DNA from: Thiospirochaeta perfilievii | Lineage (GTDB): Bacteria > Spirochaetota > Spirochaetia > DSM-2461 | Direction of reading: 5' to 3' | Length of the DNA: 64,000 nt | NCBI RefSeq assembly: GCF_008329945.1 | Contig: NZ_CP035807.1 | Span: 1,736,001-1,800,000 of the forward strand | Shown here: positions 9,343 to 17,651 of the stretch, one piece after another | Position numbering within the stretch: the stretch's first letter is position 1 | How the letters are laid out: each line of letters starts with the position of its first letter | Made by a program: the position numbers and the translations under genes | The notes under the pieces: generated by a model | Database searches by the model: none | What the model was told of the DNA's origin: nothing | What the model saw: the letters and a program-made list of their open reading frames with translations, nothing else

Positions 9343-10022
9343 TACTCCCTCCTTTCATCTTTAATCACTTCTCCGTCATGTAAATAGAGTAATCTCTTGG
9401 CACAATCCATAACCATCTGATCATGGGTTGAAAATATAAAGGTTGTTTTGTGTATTTTATTCATCTTTAACATTAGATCTAAAATATCTCGCCCTGTATT
9501 AGAGTCTAAATTAGCTGTTGGTTCATCTGCTAAAACTAGTTGTGGGTTTTTAATTAAAGCCCTTGCAATAGAGACCCTCTGTTGCTGTCCTCCAGATAAT
9601 TGGGATGGGACTCTATGTTCCATTCCCTCAAGTCCTACCTCTTTTAACATTTTCATCACCCTAGGTTTTATCTCTTTTTCGAGTAATCCTAATAAATTTA
9701 AGGGAAAGGCTACATTCTCATAGGCTGTTAGAACAGGAATAAGATTATAGGATTGGAAAATAAACCCTAGATTTTCCCTTCTAAAAAATGATTTCTCAAT
9801 CTTTGCCATAGTAGAAACCTCTTGTTCCCCAATGGTTACTGTTCCAGAATCTAGGCTATCAATACAACCGATAATATTAAGCATAGTTGTTTTACCAGAA
9901 CCAGATGGACCAGCAATCGCTGTAAACTCTCCAGAATTTATATCAACAGAGATATCCCTAAGTGCCTTAACAACGGTCTCTCCAGATTGATAATCCTTCA
10001 CTAAATTTCTAATCTTTATCAT
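9342..10022 (-). CDS. LolD/MacB-type ABC transporter ATP-binding protein
   Basis: A 226-residue nucleotide-binding protein with all ABC motifs: Walker A GPSGSGKT (38-45), Q-loop Gln90, signature LSGGQQQR (142-149), Walker B VLADEPTANLDS (from 163) and the switch His in FSTHDQ. Length and the SYNLIPVLTAYENVAFPL stretch after the Q-loop are typical of the LolD/MacB/FtsE subgroup, which works with FtsX-like permeases. It sits 2 bp after the tetR gene and overlaps the first permease by one base. It is the only ATPase in the nine-gene operon although there are four permease genes, so it may energise both pairs. Confidence 0.93.
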   Translation of the reverse strand: MIKIRNLVKDYQSGETVVKALRDISVDINSGEFTAIAGPSGSGKTTMLNIIGCIDSLDSGTVTIGEQEVSTMAKIEKSFFRRENLGFIFQSYNLIPVLTAYENVAFPLNLLGLLEKEIKPRVMKMLKEVGLEGMEHRVPSQLSGGQQQRVSIARALIKNPQLVLADEPTANLDSNTGRDILDLMLKMNKIHKTTFIFSTHDQMVMDCAKRLLYLHDGEVIKDERRE

Positions 10023-10024
10023 TT

Positions 10025-10699
10025 TTAGGCCTCCAATAAACCTTTTAATAACTTTTCTAGAACCACACTATCTATAAGGTGTATAGTTCCTTCCTCTGCT
10101 CCTAAAAGTCGTTCCATTGTAACTTCGTAGTTATGTATATATTTTTTAAATTCCAATATTATATCCTCTGTAAATTTGGGGGCTGTTAAAAACTTATACA
10201 TCTCCTCCCCATTATTTATAAAACTGGCTAAAATAAAGTTAGCTGTGTAATCTGTATCAGTAACATTAAATAAGCCCTCATTATTTCCCTGTAATATAAT
10301 TCTTTGGTATATAGGAGTTAGCTGTTTTATAGACTGGCGTAACATTGTGTATCTTAGGGCTAAATTAGAGTCTGATAAAATCTTTTTTACTAAAACCTTC
10401 ATCATCTGTATATTTTCACTCTTCCATGTTGATGCTGTTTGAAAAACCATATTTAATTTTTTTATTGCATCTATATCTAAATCAAGGATTTTATATATTA
10501 AATTGTATAAGGCCTCTACATCCCTCTCAGTCATCTGATTAAGTAGGTCATCCTTAGACTTAAAATAGTGATAAAATGTTCCCTTTGCGATATCTGCTTC
10601 ATTAATAATATTTTGAATTGAGGTTTTACTAAAACCCTTTGAATAAAAGAGCTTTCTAGCAATATTTATTATTCCACTCTTTGTTCCCACACTATCCAT
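10025..10699 (-). CDS. TetR/AcrR-family repressor of the export operon
   Basis: A 224-residue protein with a standard TetR N-terminal DNA-binding domain (about 8-55; IARKLFYSKGFSKTSIQNII, then AKGTFYHYFKSKDDLL). The all-helical C-terminal ligand-binding domain has no recognisable subfamily. It is the first gene of the operon, behind the ribosome site AAGGAG and directly downstream of a 31-bp palindrome (10711-10741) that abuts a strong promoter (10744-10772). The arrangement indicates that it represses itself and the transporter, and that a hydrophobic or toxic ligand relieves repression. Ligand unknown. Confidence 0.92.
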   Translation of the reverse strand: MDSVGTKSGIINIARKLFYSKGFSKTSIQNIINEADIAKGTFYHYFKSKDDLLNQMTERDVEALYNLIYKILDLDIDAIKKLNMVFQTASTWKSENIQMMKVLVKKILSDSNLALRYTMLRQSIKQLTPIYQRIILQGNNEGLFNVTDTDYTANFILASFINNGEEMYKFLTAPKFTEDIILEFKKYIHNYEVTMERLLGAEEGTIHLIDSVVLEKLLKGLLEA

Positions 10700-10710
10700 A
10701 CAATCTCCTT

Positions 10711-10741
10711 ACTTACTAGACCGACGGTCGGTCTAGTAAGT
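10711..10741. promoter_or_regulatory. TetR-type operator, 31-bp palindrome
   Basis: Two perfect 15-bp arms (10711-10725 and 10727-10741) surround one central base at 10726. The core GACCGAC-n-GTCGGTC is the pattern typical of AcrR/TetR operators. The site ends 2 bp before the promoter -10 box and ends at the tetR ribosome site, so a bound dimer would cover the transcription start. Confidence 0.85.
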
Positions 10742-10743
10742 AA

Positions 10744-10772
10744 ATCATAGAATGTTACAAATTGTTTGTCAA
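10744..10772 (-). promoter_or_regulatory. Sigma-70 type promoter of the tetR-export operon
   Basis: On the minus strand TTGACA (complement of 10767-10772) is followed after exactly 17 bp by TATGAT (complement of 10744-10749). This is a full consensus -35 and a 5/6 match -10 with optimal spacing. Its start point falls inside the adjacent palindrome, consistent with tight repression. Confidence 0.8.
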
Positions 10773-10791
10773 ATTTTTTTTAGAAAAAAAG

Positions 10792-11346
10792 CTAATTATT
10801 ATTATATTTAGTGATCAACTCTAATCTAGAGTGGGTATCTGTCTTTTTTAATAGTTTTAAAATATGATTTTTTGCTGTTCCAGGGCTAATAAACATTATT
10901 GAGGCTATCTCCTTTGTAGATATACCTTTAACAAGGTAGGATAAAAGCTCCTCTTCCCTAGGGGTTAGTTTATATTTAGAACTAAAGGAGTTTATGGGGG
11001 AGTTGTGTCCAGTAATAATAGTTTGATCATTTAGATCAATATCTTCCCTGCTTTTTACCCTAAATTCAAAGTTACAAATATTAATTACATCTTTATCATG
11101 TAACCGGGTTTTATCTTTTATTAACCGTCCATTTAAAAGGGTTCCATTAGTGCTTTGACTATCACAAATAAAAATTTCATCTTTTATTAAAATAATTTCT
11201 GCATGTTTTCTACTAACAGAGGAGTTTGAGAGAACAAGATTGGAACTCTTGCCCCTACCTAGAATAAATGGGTATTTGTCTATCTTAGTTATCCATACCC
11301 TTCCATCTTCCTGTAACCCTTCAAGAAAAAACTCTTTATTATTCAT
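10792..11346 (-). CDS. FHA domain - LuxR-type DNA-binding regulator
   Basis: A 184-residue cytoplasmic protein. Residues 25-95 form an FHA domain with all landmark residues: GRG (30-32), SxxH-type SRKH (45-48) and the NG turn (67-68). Such domains bind phosphothreonine peptides. Residues 126-184 form a LuxR/GerE helix-turn-helix (LTPREEELLSYL, then ISTKEIASIMFISPGTAKNHI). I chose the ATG at 11346 because it overlaps the stop of the upstream gene (TAATG) and has GGGGA upstream; a longer frame from 11406 has no ribosome site. An FHA-LuxR fusion implies control by Ser/Thr phosphorylation. No kinase gene is in this window. It is translationally coupled to a catalytically altered beta-lactamase-like protein. 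Confidence 0.85.
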   Translation of the reverse strand: MNNKEFFLEGLQEDGRVWITKIDKYPFILGRGKSSNLVLSNSSVSRKHAEIILIKDEIFICDSQSTNGTLLNGRLIKDKTRLHDKDVINICNFEFRVKSREDIDLNDQTIITGHNSPINSFSSKYKLTPREEELLSYLVKGISTKEIASIMFISPGTAKNHILKLLKKTDTHSRLELITKYNNN

Positions 11347-12368
11347 TAGATTCCCCACTTTTTGTAACTCTCTATTGAGTGTAAAATTTCCATAATTAAC
11401 TTCCATGCATTATCAGAGTTTGTAAGAATAACTAAACCATCTCCCCTGTAGGGTCTGGCAATAAAATAACTTATATAACCACTGCTAAAACCTGTATGCC
11501 TAAAGATTAAATCCTCACCAATAAATTTAAGGGAAATCCCTAATCCCCAACCACCTTTTTGGTAGCTTAACATATTCTCAATACTAGCTTTACTAAGTAT
11601 GCCCTCATAATCACTGGTTAGTATTTTTTCAATTTCAATTATAAACTTAGAAATATCTTCCGCTGTAGACCACAGACCTAGGGCTGCAAGTTCAGGGTAA
11701 TATTTATAACCGCTATCGATCTCTTTTCCAAAGAGATCATGGCCTAAAACTTTAATATTTGGGACTTTATAGGAGCTATTACTCATGCCAAGGGGGGATA
11801 GGATTTCACGTTCCATATAGTTTACAAAGGATTCCCCTGTGATATCTTCAATAACTTTTTGTATTATTGTAAAACCACTCCAAGAGTATCGCCTTTTTAA
11901 GCCAGGGTAGTATCTAATATGTATTTTATTTAATAACTCATCAAGGGTTGGGAACTCTTTATTAAAACCCATGGGTTGTGATTCATGGATTCCCGAAGTA
12001 TGGGAGAGAAGAGTCCTAAGGGTGACTTTTCTATATCTTGTTACAGCATCTACACTAATTTTCCAGTCATCTAAATACTCATTTACATCTGTATCAAGAT
12101 CCAGTAACCCCTCTTCTATTAATTTAAAAACTGCAACTGAGACAATAGGTTTACTAAAGCCTGAAACCTGATAAACATCTACTTCTCCCGGGCCATAACT
12201 TTGTAACTTTAAAATCTTCTTATCCTTAATTATACCTATACTAACATTTGGTACATTAAAAAAATCCATACGTTTTTCATATTCAAACTTATCTAAAGAT
12301 AAAAGAGTATTGGAAAAGAGGGAGATACTAGACACAGAGAGGATTAAAAGAATAAGAGTTCTCATCAC
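11346..12368 (-). CDS. Secreted beta-lactamase/PBP-like protein with catalytic Ser replaced by Gly
   Basis: A 340-residue protein with an N-terminal signal peptide and the class C beta-lactamase/serine hydrolase fold (Pfam beta-lactamase family). The region YQVSGFSKPIVSVAVFKL aligns with the usual FQ.ASISKP block, which puts Gly70 at the nucleophile position while the catalytic Lys73 is kept. The codon is an unambiguous GGC at 12159-12161. The second motif is YSW (161-163) in place of YSN/YSG. The HTG motif is intact (291-293). The protein is therefore probably not a normal hydrolase; a ligand-binding or sensing role is possible. Alternatively the preceding Ser69 has taken over. The stop codon overlaps the start of the FHA-LuxR gene, which suggests a joint function. 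Confidence 0.8.
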   Translation of the reverse strand: MMRTLILLILSVSSISLFSNTLLSLDKFEYEKRMDFFNVPNVSIGIIKDKKILKLQSYGPGEVDVYQVSGFSKPIVSVAVFKLIEEGLLDLDTDVNEYLDDWKISVDAVTRYRKVTLRTLLSHTSGIHESQPMGFNKEFPTLDELLNKIHIRYYPGLKRRYSWSGFTIIQKVIEDITGESFVNYMEREILSPLGMSNSSYKVPNIKVLGHDLFGKEIDSGYKYYPELAALGLWSTAEDISKFIIEIEKILTSDYEGILSKASIENMLSYQKGGWGLGISLKFIGEDLIFRHTGFSSGYISYFIARPYRGDGLVILTNSDNAWKLIMEILHSIESYKKWGI

Positions 12369-12422
12369 TTTATTTTAGATAGTAAAATATAAATAATCTA
12401 TACTATATTTTTAGTTACAACC

Positions 12423-13112
12423 CTAATTTAAAGCCAAAACAGCTTTTATTATCCCTTCTATATCTATACTATTTAAAGCTTCCTCTAATTTTGGTATTAA
12501 ATCCTTATGTTTAATATTTAGATAGTGGTATAGGGTTACCTTGTTTAGGGGAGTAGAAGTTTTAATTTTATCCATAAGATCTGAGCCTTTTAAATTGTCT
12601 AAACCGTTATAATAACCGGATATTACCACATCTACTCGCCCATACTTTAATAGTTTAAAAGCTAGATCAAGGTCATCTGTGGCAACAACATTCATGCCAA
12701 CAACACTCTCTTGGGTAACCTTAATACCCCTCTCATATGCAATTCTATAAGGCTTTAAAGAGTCCCAACTATTAATATTTATACTATCTAAAAGATAAAA
12801 TGCAACTGTATTTACTTCAAGAAGTGGTACATCGACACGAATTAATGTGGGATAAAGAGCCTCTATAACAGTTGCCCTACACAACTCTCCATCTGTATTA
12901 CCGGAACTAGATAGTTGAATAGATCTAGGTAAAGATGTATTAGTTATAGATAGATCTAACCCTAAAATAGAGTAGGCTTCCTTTAAAATTGCAGTAGATA
13001 TTTTAAAGTTTAATACATCCTTTGATCCTGTGGATATTACTAGGCTATCTACTGCTAAAATTGAATTAAGAAAAATAATACAAAATAATAAAAGTACAAA
13101 TAACCTCTTCAT
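12423..13112 (-). CDS. Periplasmic solute-binding-like protein (PBP2 / SBP_bac_3 type)
   Basis: A 229-residue protein with a signal peptide (MKRLFVLLLFCIIFLNSILA) and a type 2 periplasmic-binding fold of the amino-acid binding (SBP_bac_3) kind. Visible marks are ISTAILKEAYSILGLDLSI near the start, the DGELCRA block near residue 75, and AFKLLKYGRVDVVISGYYNG (about 150-170), the usual second-lobe signature. Standalone proteins of this sort often act as extracytoplasmic sensors rather than transporter parts, and no ABC permease is adjacent. It lies 54 bp upstream of the beta-lactamase-like gene on the same strand and could feed the same signalling unit. Confidence 0.7.
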   Translation of the reverse strand: MKRLFVLLLFCIIFLNSILAVDSLVISTGSKDVLNFKISTAILKEAYSILGLDLSITNTSLPRSIQLSSSGNTDGELCRATVIEALYPTLIRVDVPLLEVNTVAFYLLDSININSWDSLKPYRIAYERGIKVTQESVVGMNVVATDDLDLAFKLLKYGRVDVVISGYYNGLDNLKGSDLMDKIKTSTPLNKVTLYHYLNIKHKDLIPKLEEALNSIDIEGIIKAVLALN

Positions 13113-13143
13113 ATTTTAATTATACTACTTTTTTATTTATAAT

Positions 13144-14970
13144 CTAATATTTTATATCCTTTGATAAAACTTCTAATGCTGTATTTATATTACCAAATGG
13201 AGGACTAACCTGAACACCCTGGATTTTTTCCTTTAGTGAAGCGACAATCTCCCTAGCAATTAGAACTCCATCCCGTCTTGCAGACTCTTTATCACTATGT
13301 TTCTCCATTCTAGTCATAATCTCTTTAGGGATCTCAACACCAGGAACTTCATTTTGTAAAAAGAGAGCATTTCGATAGGAAGCTAGAGGCCAAACTCCAA
13401 TAATTACAGGAACCCCTGTTCCCTTAATTCTATCTATAAATTTTGATAAAAGATCTATATCATAGACCGGCTGAGAGATAAAAAACTCTGCTCCAGCTTC
13501 AGCCTTTTGGAAGGCTCGTTCGATCTCTCTGTCAATAAAAGGAGCTACAGGGTTTATACCTGCACCACTTACAAATGCTGTTCCAGAAGTTAAGGATGCT
13601 CCCCCTATATCAACATTTGAGTTTAATCTCTTTGTCATATCCAACATACCAATTGAGTCTACATCAAATACACCTGTTACATCAGGATACTTACCAACCT
13701 TTGGTGGATCTCCTGTAACTAATAACATATCCCTTAACCCAAATGACTCAGCCCCAAGGAAATCAGCCTGCATTGCAATAAGATTTTTATCCCTACCACA
13801 AACATGGAGTATAGGTTCAATGTTAGAACTCTGTTTAATATGAAGCGCTGTCCCAAATGCGGACATTCTAGATGAAGCTCTAGGACCATCAGGAATATTA
13901 ATATACTTTACCCCTGCCTGATCTAAGAGTTTTACCCTACTCATAAAGCCACTAATATCAGATCCCATTGGGGAAACTAACTCTACAGTTTCAATCCATT
14001 TTCCCTCTTTTAAAGCTCGCCCTAAAGAGCTCCTTTTTTCTAGGGGTAGTGGAGTTTTAAACTCTACTCCATCTTCAACCTGAGCTAACTCAATATGCTG
14101 ATAGCCTCGGTCTAAACTTAATACTGCATCGGCCATCTTTTTAATATGTTGGGGAGTAGTGCCACAACAGCCACCTGTAACAGATGCTCCTCCATCTAAA
14201 AATCTTTTTGCATATTCTGCAAAATACTCTGGTGTAGAGAGATATAACTGTCTACCATCTACAACTTTAGGGTGACCTGCATTGGGAATAATCGAAAATG
14301 GTTTATGTATAAAATTAATTGTATCCTGTAAAATCTCCAACATCTCTGCTGGACCCATGGTACAGTTTATACCAATAACATCAGTAAACTTTGATCTATC
14401 TAATCTCTGGGCGTATAAACGTCCTAGTTTTATATACTCACTTGGAGCCACAGGAGGAAGGGTAAACTGTGCCTGTACAGGAATATTTTTATACTTTTTA
14501 GTTATTTCACAAAGTTCAAGTAGTAAGTCTATATCTGAAAAGGATTCAAAAAGAATTATATCAACACCACAATCTATTAGTAGTTTTACCTGTTCAGTTA
14601 AAGCTTCTATCTCCTCTTTATATGAAGTTCCATTAGGGGCTCGTCCAATAGAGCCCGCAACATATAGCTCATCCCCTGCAGCCTCTTTTGCTAAAAGAAC
14701 ACCACTTTTAATTATATCTTCAACTCTATCTGCTAAGTTATAACCACCTAGATTTATTCGGTTTGCGGTATATGTATTAGTAGTTAGAACCTGGGCTCCA
14801 GCCTCTACATACTCTTTGTATATTTTAGAGACCATTTTAGGGTTAGTAATGTTAACTTCTTCAAAGGATCTATTTATAAATACACCCTTATCGTACAACA
14901 TTGTACCCATAGCTCCATCAAAGAGAGTAATCCCTTTTTTAACCTTTTCTAGGTAGTTAATTTTTAACAT
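13144..14970 (-). CDS. Bifunctional homocysteine S-methyltransferase / methylenetetrahydrofolate reductase
   Basis: A 608-residue two-domain enzyme like the Bacillus YitJ family. The N-terminal domain (1-290) is a Pfam S-methyl_trans barrel with DGAMGTML near the start and the three zinc ligands Cys203, Cys268 and Cys269 (INC and GGCCGTTP). The C-terminal domain (about 310-600) is a MTHFR-type TIM barrel (VSPMGSDISGF, HVCGRDKN, LLVTGDPPK, FFISQPVYD, VPVIIGVWPL). It should make methyl-folate and pass the methyl group to homocysteine. The start codon overlaps the stop of the hisE-like gene (TAATG), so the two are translated together. Confidence 0.92.
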   Translation of the reverse strand: MLKINYLEKVKKGITLFDGAMGTMLYDKGVFINRSFEEVNITNPKMVSKIYKEYVEAGAQVLTTNTYTANRINLGGYNLADRVEDIIKSGVLLAKEAAGDELYVAGSIGRAPNGTSYKEEIEALTEQVKLLIDCGVDIILFESFSDIDLLLELCEITKKYKNIPVQAQFTLPPVAPSEYIKLGRLYAQRLDRSKFTDVIGINCTMGPAEMLEILQDTINFIHKPFSIIPNAGHPKVVDGRQLYLSTPEYFAEYAKRFLDGGASVTGGCCGTTPQHIKKMADAVLSLDRGYQHIELAQVEDGVEFKTPLPLEKRSSLGRALKEGKWIETVELVSPMGSDISGFMSRVKLLDQAGVKYINIPDGPRASSRMSAFGTALHIKQSSNIEPILHVCGRDKNLIAMQADFLGAESFGLRDMLLVTGDPPKVGKYPDVTGVFDVDSIGMLDMTKRLNSNVDIGGASLTSGTAFVSGAGINPVAPFIDREIERAFQKAEAGAEFFISQPVYDIDLLSKFIDRIKGTGVPVIIGVWPLASYRNALFLQNEVPGVEIPKEIMTRMEKHSDKESARRDGVLIAREIVASLKEKIQGVQVSPPFGNINTALEVLSKDIKY

Positions 14971-15512
14971 TAGCCCTCTCTTCTTTTAAGTTCAGCTAGA
15001 ACCTCTTCTATATTGATTCCATGCTCCTCTAAAAGAACCATCATATGATATATAAGATCAGCGGACTCATAAATTATCTCTTCACGCTCTTCGGCTAATA
15101 TCAGTTCAATAGCCTCTTCCCCTGTCTTTTTTTTAATTTTTTCCAAACCCTTCTCAAAAAGGTGGGTTGTATATGAGCCCTCAGGCATATCTATCTTTCT
15201 CTGATGTATTACATTGTATAGATGGGTTAAAATTTCAGGTGATTCTACTTCTATTTTATCAGCCTGACTCTCTTTGTTATCACTGTTCTTATCTAGATCA
15301 AGTACAGCGCTATACCAAGTACCATGACCTTCAATTGAGATATATACACCCTCTCCATCGTAGGGGAGAAGTCTGCCTGTATCTGGGTTTATAATCCACA
15401 GCTCGTTGTTCTCTATACTTTTCCTGTATCCTTTTTCGTTAATTAATAGGGCAAAAAGGATATCCCCATCTCTATTTTCTACAACTAAAGGTAGTGTTAA
15501 GCCATCTCTCAT
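14970..15512 (-). CDS. hisE: Phosphoribosyl-ATP pyrophosphatase (HisE) with degenerate HisI-like N-terminus
   Basis: A 180-residue protein. The C-terminal 90 residues are a good HisE domain: SYTTHLFEKGLEKIKKKTGEEAIE followed by the helical metal-binding E-rich segment EEREEIIYESADLIYHM. The N-terminal part has the position, length and opening strands of a HisI cyclohydrolase in HisIE fusions (LPLVVENRDGDILFALLINE). It lacks the zinc-ligand DCDgD and CHTG/CF motifs; the whole protein has no Cys. I infer that only the second histidine step is catalysed and that a separate HisI exists elsewhere. Homology of the N-terminal part to HisI is suggestive rather than proven. Confidence 0.8.
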   Translation of the reverse strand: MRDGLTLPLVVENRDGDILFALLINEKGYRKSIENNELWIINPDTGRLLPYDGEGVYISIEGHGTWYSAVLDLDKNSDNKESQADKIEVESPEILTHLYNVIHQRKIDMPEGSYTTHLFEKGLEKIKKKTGEEAIELILAEEREEIIYESADLIYHMMVLLEEHGINIEEVLAELKRREG

Positions 15513-15631
15513 TTTAATCCTCTCTATTAAGTTATTTTAAAGTAAATAACTATAAATATAAAGAGTTATCCAAGAGCCACATCTAGAACCACAAAAATCA
15601 TTGCCCCAGATAGAGTGCCAATAATACAGGA

Positions 15632-17650
15632 TTAATCCTTAATAGTTTCTCTAGGAATATATATATTCTCCTCAATCTTATGTAGATAACTTATACATGG
15701 GAAGTCATCTGGGCATCTCTCTAATATTTTAGAGAACATACCCTTAGCTTCATTATATTTTTCTTTTTGAAATAGTTCTACACCCTCTTCAAACTCCTCC
15801 CTAAACTCTATTTTTGACCTTATACTTTTATCGTTATCCATGTTAAAGAGTTCATAAACGGCTACAGGTTTCTTTTTTCCCTTTAGGTTAATCTTTCCTA
15901 TATAACGAATAAAAAGACCTTTTTTCATAAATATATTGGAATAAGTATCCTCACTAATTGCAATATTTAAACCGTACTCCTTTGTAATAGACTCAATCCT
16001 TGAACAGATATTAACAGCGTCAGATATTACAGTTCCATCCATTCTCTCATTCTCCCCAATGGTTCCAAGCATTAATGAGCCTGTATTTATCCCAATTCCT
16101 AATTTTATCCCCTCATAACCAGATTTACTTCTATGAGAGTTATAAATATCTAAGGTTTTAAATATATCCATTGCTGCTTTTACTGCTGTATCAGCACCGG
16201 ATGGGAATAGGGACATTATTCCATCCCCCATATACTTATCTATAAAGCCACCGTTGGTTCTAATAACCGGGCCTATCCTCTCTAAAAAAGAGTTTATAAA
16301 TAGAAAGTTTTCCCTTGGAGTCATTCTTTCCGACAGGGATGTAAAATCCCGTATATCTAAAAACATAATTGTCATATTTAACTGAACATGATCCCCTAAC
16401 CTTATATCTATAACTTCAGGTTTATCCAATATATTTAGAAACTCTTCTGGCACAAAACGTTTAAAGGATTTATTTAATGCGGTAAGTTTCTCTGAAAGCC
16501 TTTCAGACCTATGAAGGGTTTTTGCTAAATTCTGGGACAAGAGGACTCCCTGAGTAATTATAAAAAACATCATTCCCGATGGTGTTAAATGTATCGTATT
16601 AATAACTTCCTGGGCTAATAAAATATCGTTAATTGTTGTAACCAGTAAGACAGAGAAACCTAAAAGGGTGGCTATAGCCTTGAAATTCCCCTGTAAAGCT
16701 CGTCTAACCAGTATAAAGGTAGCTATAGCGGCGAAAATTAATGTAAATATTTGATAATAGAGAAGTAACTCAATTAAAATTTTATGGGGAAATATTATTG
16801 CAAAAATCGAGTATACTCCACTAACAAAATATACAGAAAAAAGGACCACCTTTGACCTTCTAAATGGAAAGTTTACAGCTATAAAAGTCATAAATAGAGG
16901 TACGGCGAAGTAGTATGTTAAGTGGCCAAGGGTTGCTTCTAACTCCAACGAAAGATTTGGAATAATCATTAAGAGGGTATGTTCCCCATATAGAGTTGTT
17001 CTAATCCCTAAAACAATAGCAAAAAGGCCAAAAAAGAGAGACGACTTCTCATCCCTTTTACTAAAATAGAAACTACAGTATAAAAGGCCTGTTAAAATTA
17101 GAGCCCCAAATAGAAATGCATCAAAAATTATACCTCTATTAAGATCCCTTAATAGAACCGACTCTAATCCAATAACAGGGGGAGAGGCTAAACCACCATG
17201 ATTATCATGGGTATTAGCTACCTGTAAAATTATATCTAAAATAGGTGTGTTAGGAATTTTTACAACCTTAGTACTGTATCTTCTCTCATCCCCTCCATAG
17301 TAGTTACTTATTAATAACTCCCCATTAATATAGAGTTTATATGAGTCTAAATTGTATGGCATCTTAATTGCTAAACCATTTATACCACTATCTAGATAAA
17401 TTTTTGTTCTAAATGTTCCTTTCCCCCAGACAGAGTATAGAGAGTTCTTACTCCAATCAAAGGGTATATCAACAATAGCACTAACTTTTGGTGGCTCTTC
17501 CCCAACAGAGAGATATCTATCCCAGAAAAACTCTAAATCCTTATTAATTTTTACAGTATTATTCTCCCAGTCAATATCTTTAACGACTTGATCGCTAAAG
17601 CTACATAGTAAAACAAGGAAAGAGTATAGAATGATCCCAAATAACCTCAT
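15632..17650 (-). CDS. Membrane adenylate/guanylate cyclase with 7TMR-DISM sensor
   Basis: A protein of about 672 residues. It has a signal-like N-terminus, an extracytoplasmic beta-sandwich (7TMR-DISM extracellular domain type 2; about 25-180, with GTFRTKIYLDS), seven hydrophobic segments (about 180-385), a coiled linker (SERLSEKLTALNKSFKRFVP) and a class III cyclase domain (about 415-600). Catalytic landmarks are MFLDIRDFTSLSERM and FIDKYMGDGIMSLFP, providing the two metal Asp residues. The tail (last 60 residues) looks like one TPR. The architecture is common in spirochaetes. I place the start at the ATG 17650, one base after the stop of the preceding gene, with GGATGG upstream; a TTG at 17662 is the alternative. 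Confidence 0.87.
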   Translation of the reverse strand: MRLFGIILYSFLVLLCSFSDQVVKDIDWENNTVKINKDLEFFWDRYLSVGEEPPKVSAIVDIPFDWSKNSLYSVWGKGTFRTKIYLDSGINGLAIKMPYNLDSYKLYINGELLISNYYGGDERRYSTKVVKIPNTPILDIILQVANTHDNHGGLASPPVIGLESVLLRDLNRGIIFDAFLFGALILTGLLYCSFYFSKRDEKSSLFFGLFAIVLGIRTTLYGEHTLLMIIPNLSLELEATLGHLTYYFAVPLFMTFIAVNFPFRRSKVVLFSVYFVSGVYSIFAIIFPHKILIELLLYYQIFTLIFAAIATFILVRRALQGNFKAIATLLGFSVLLVTTINDILLAQEVINTIHLTPSGMMFFIITQGVLLSQNLAKTLHRSERLSEKLTALNKSFKRFVPEEFLNILDKPEVIDIRLGDHVQLNMTIMFLDIRDFTSLSERMTPRENFLFINSFLERIGPVIRTNGGFIDKYMGDGIMSLFPSGADTAVKAAMDIFKTLDIYNSHRSKSGYEGIKLGIGINTGSLMLGTIGENERMDGTVISDAVNICSRIESITKEYGLNIAISEDTYSNIFMKKGLFIRYIGKINLKGKKKPVAVYELFNMDNDKSIRSKIEFREEFEEGVELFQKEKYNEAKGMFSKILERCPDDFPCISYLHKIEENIYIPRETIKD

Positions 17651-17651
17651 A

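Noticed and set aside
11347-11406. N-terminal extension of the FHA-LuxR protein
   Set aside because: It lies within the beta-lactamase-like gene, has no ribosome site, and the TAATG start with GGGGA is better.
15566-15601. Tiny frame (ATG to TAA, 11 codons) on the minus strand before hisE, resembling a leader peptide
   Set aside because: It has no His run and no usable ribosome site, and there is no attenuator hairpin next to it.
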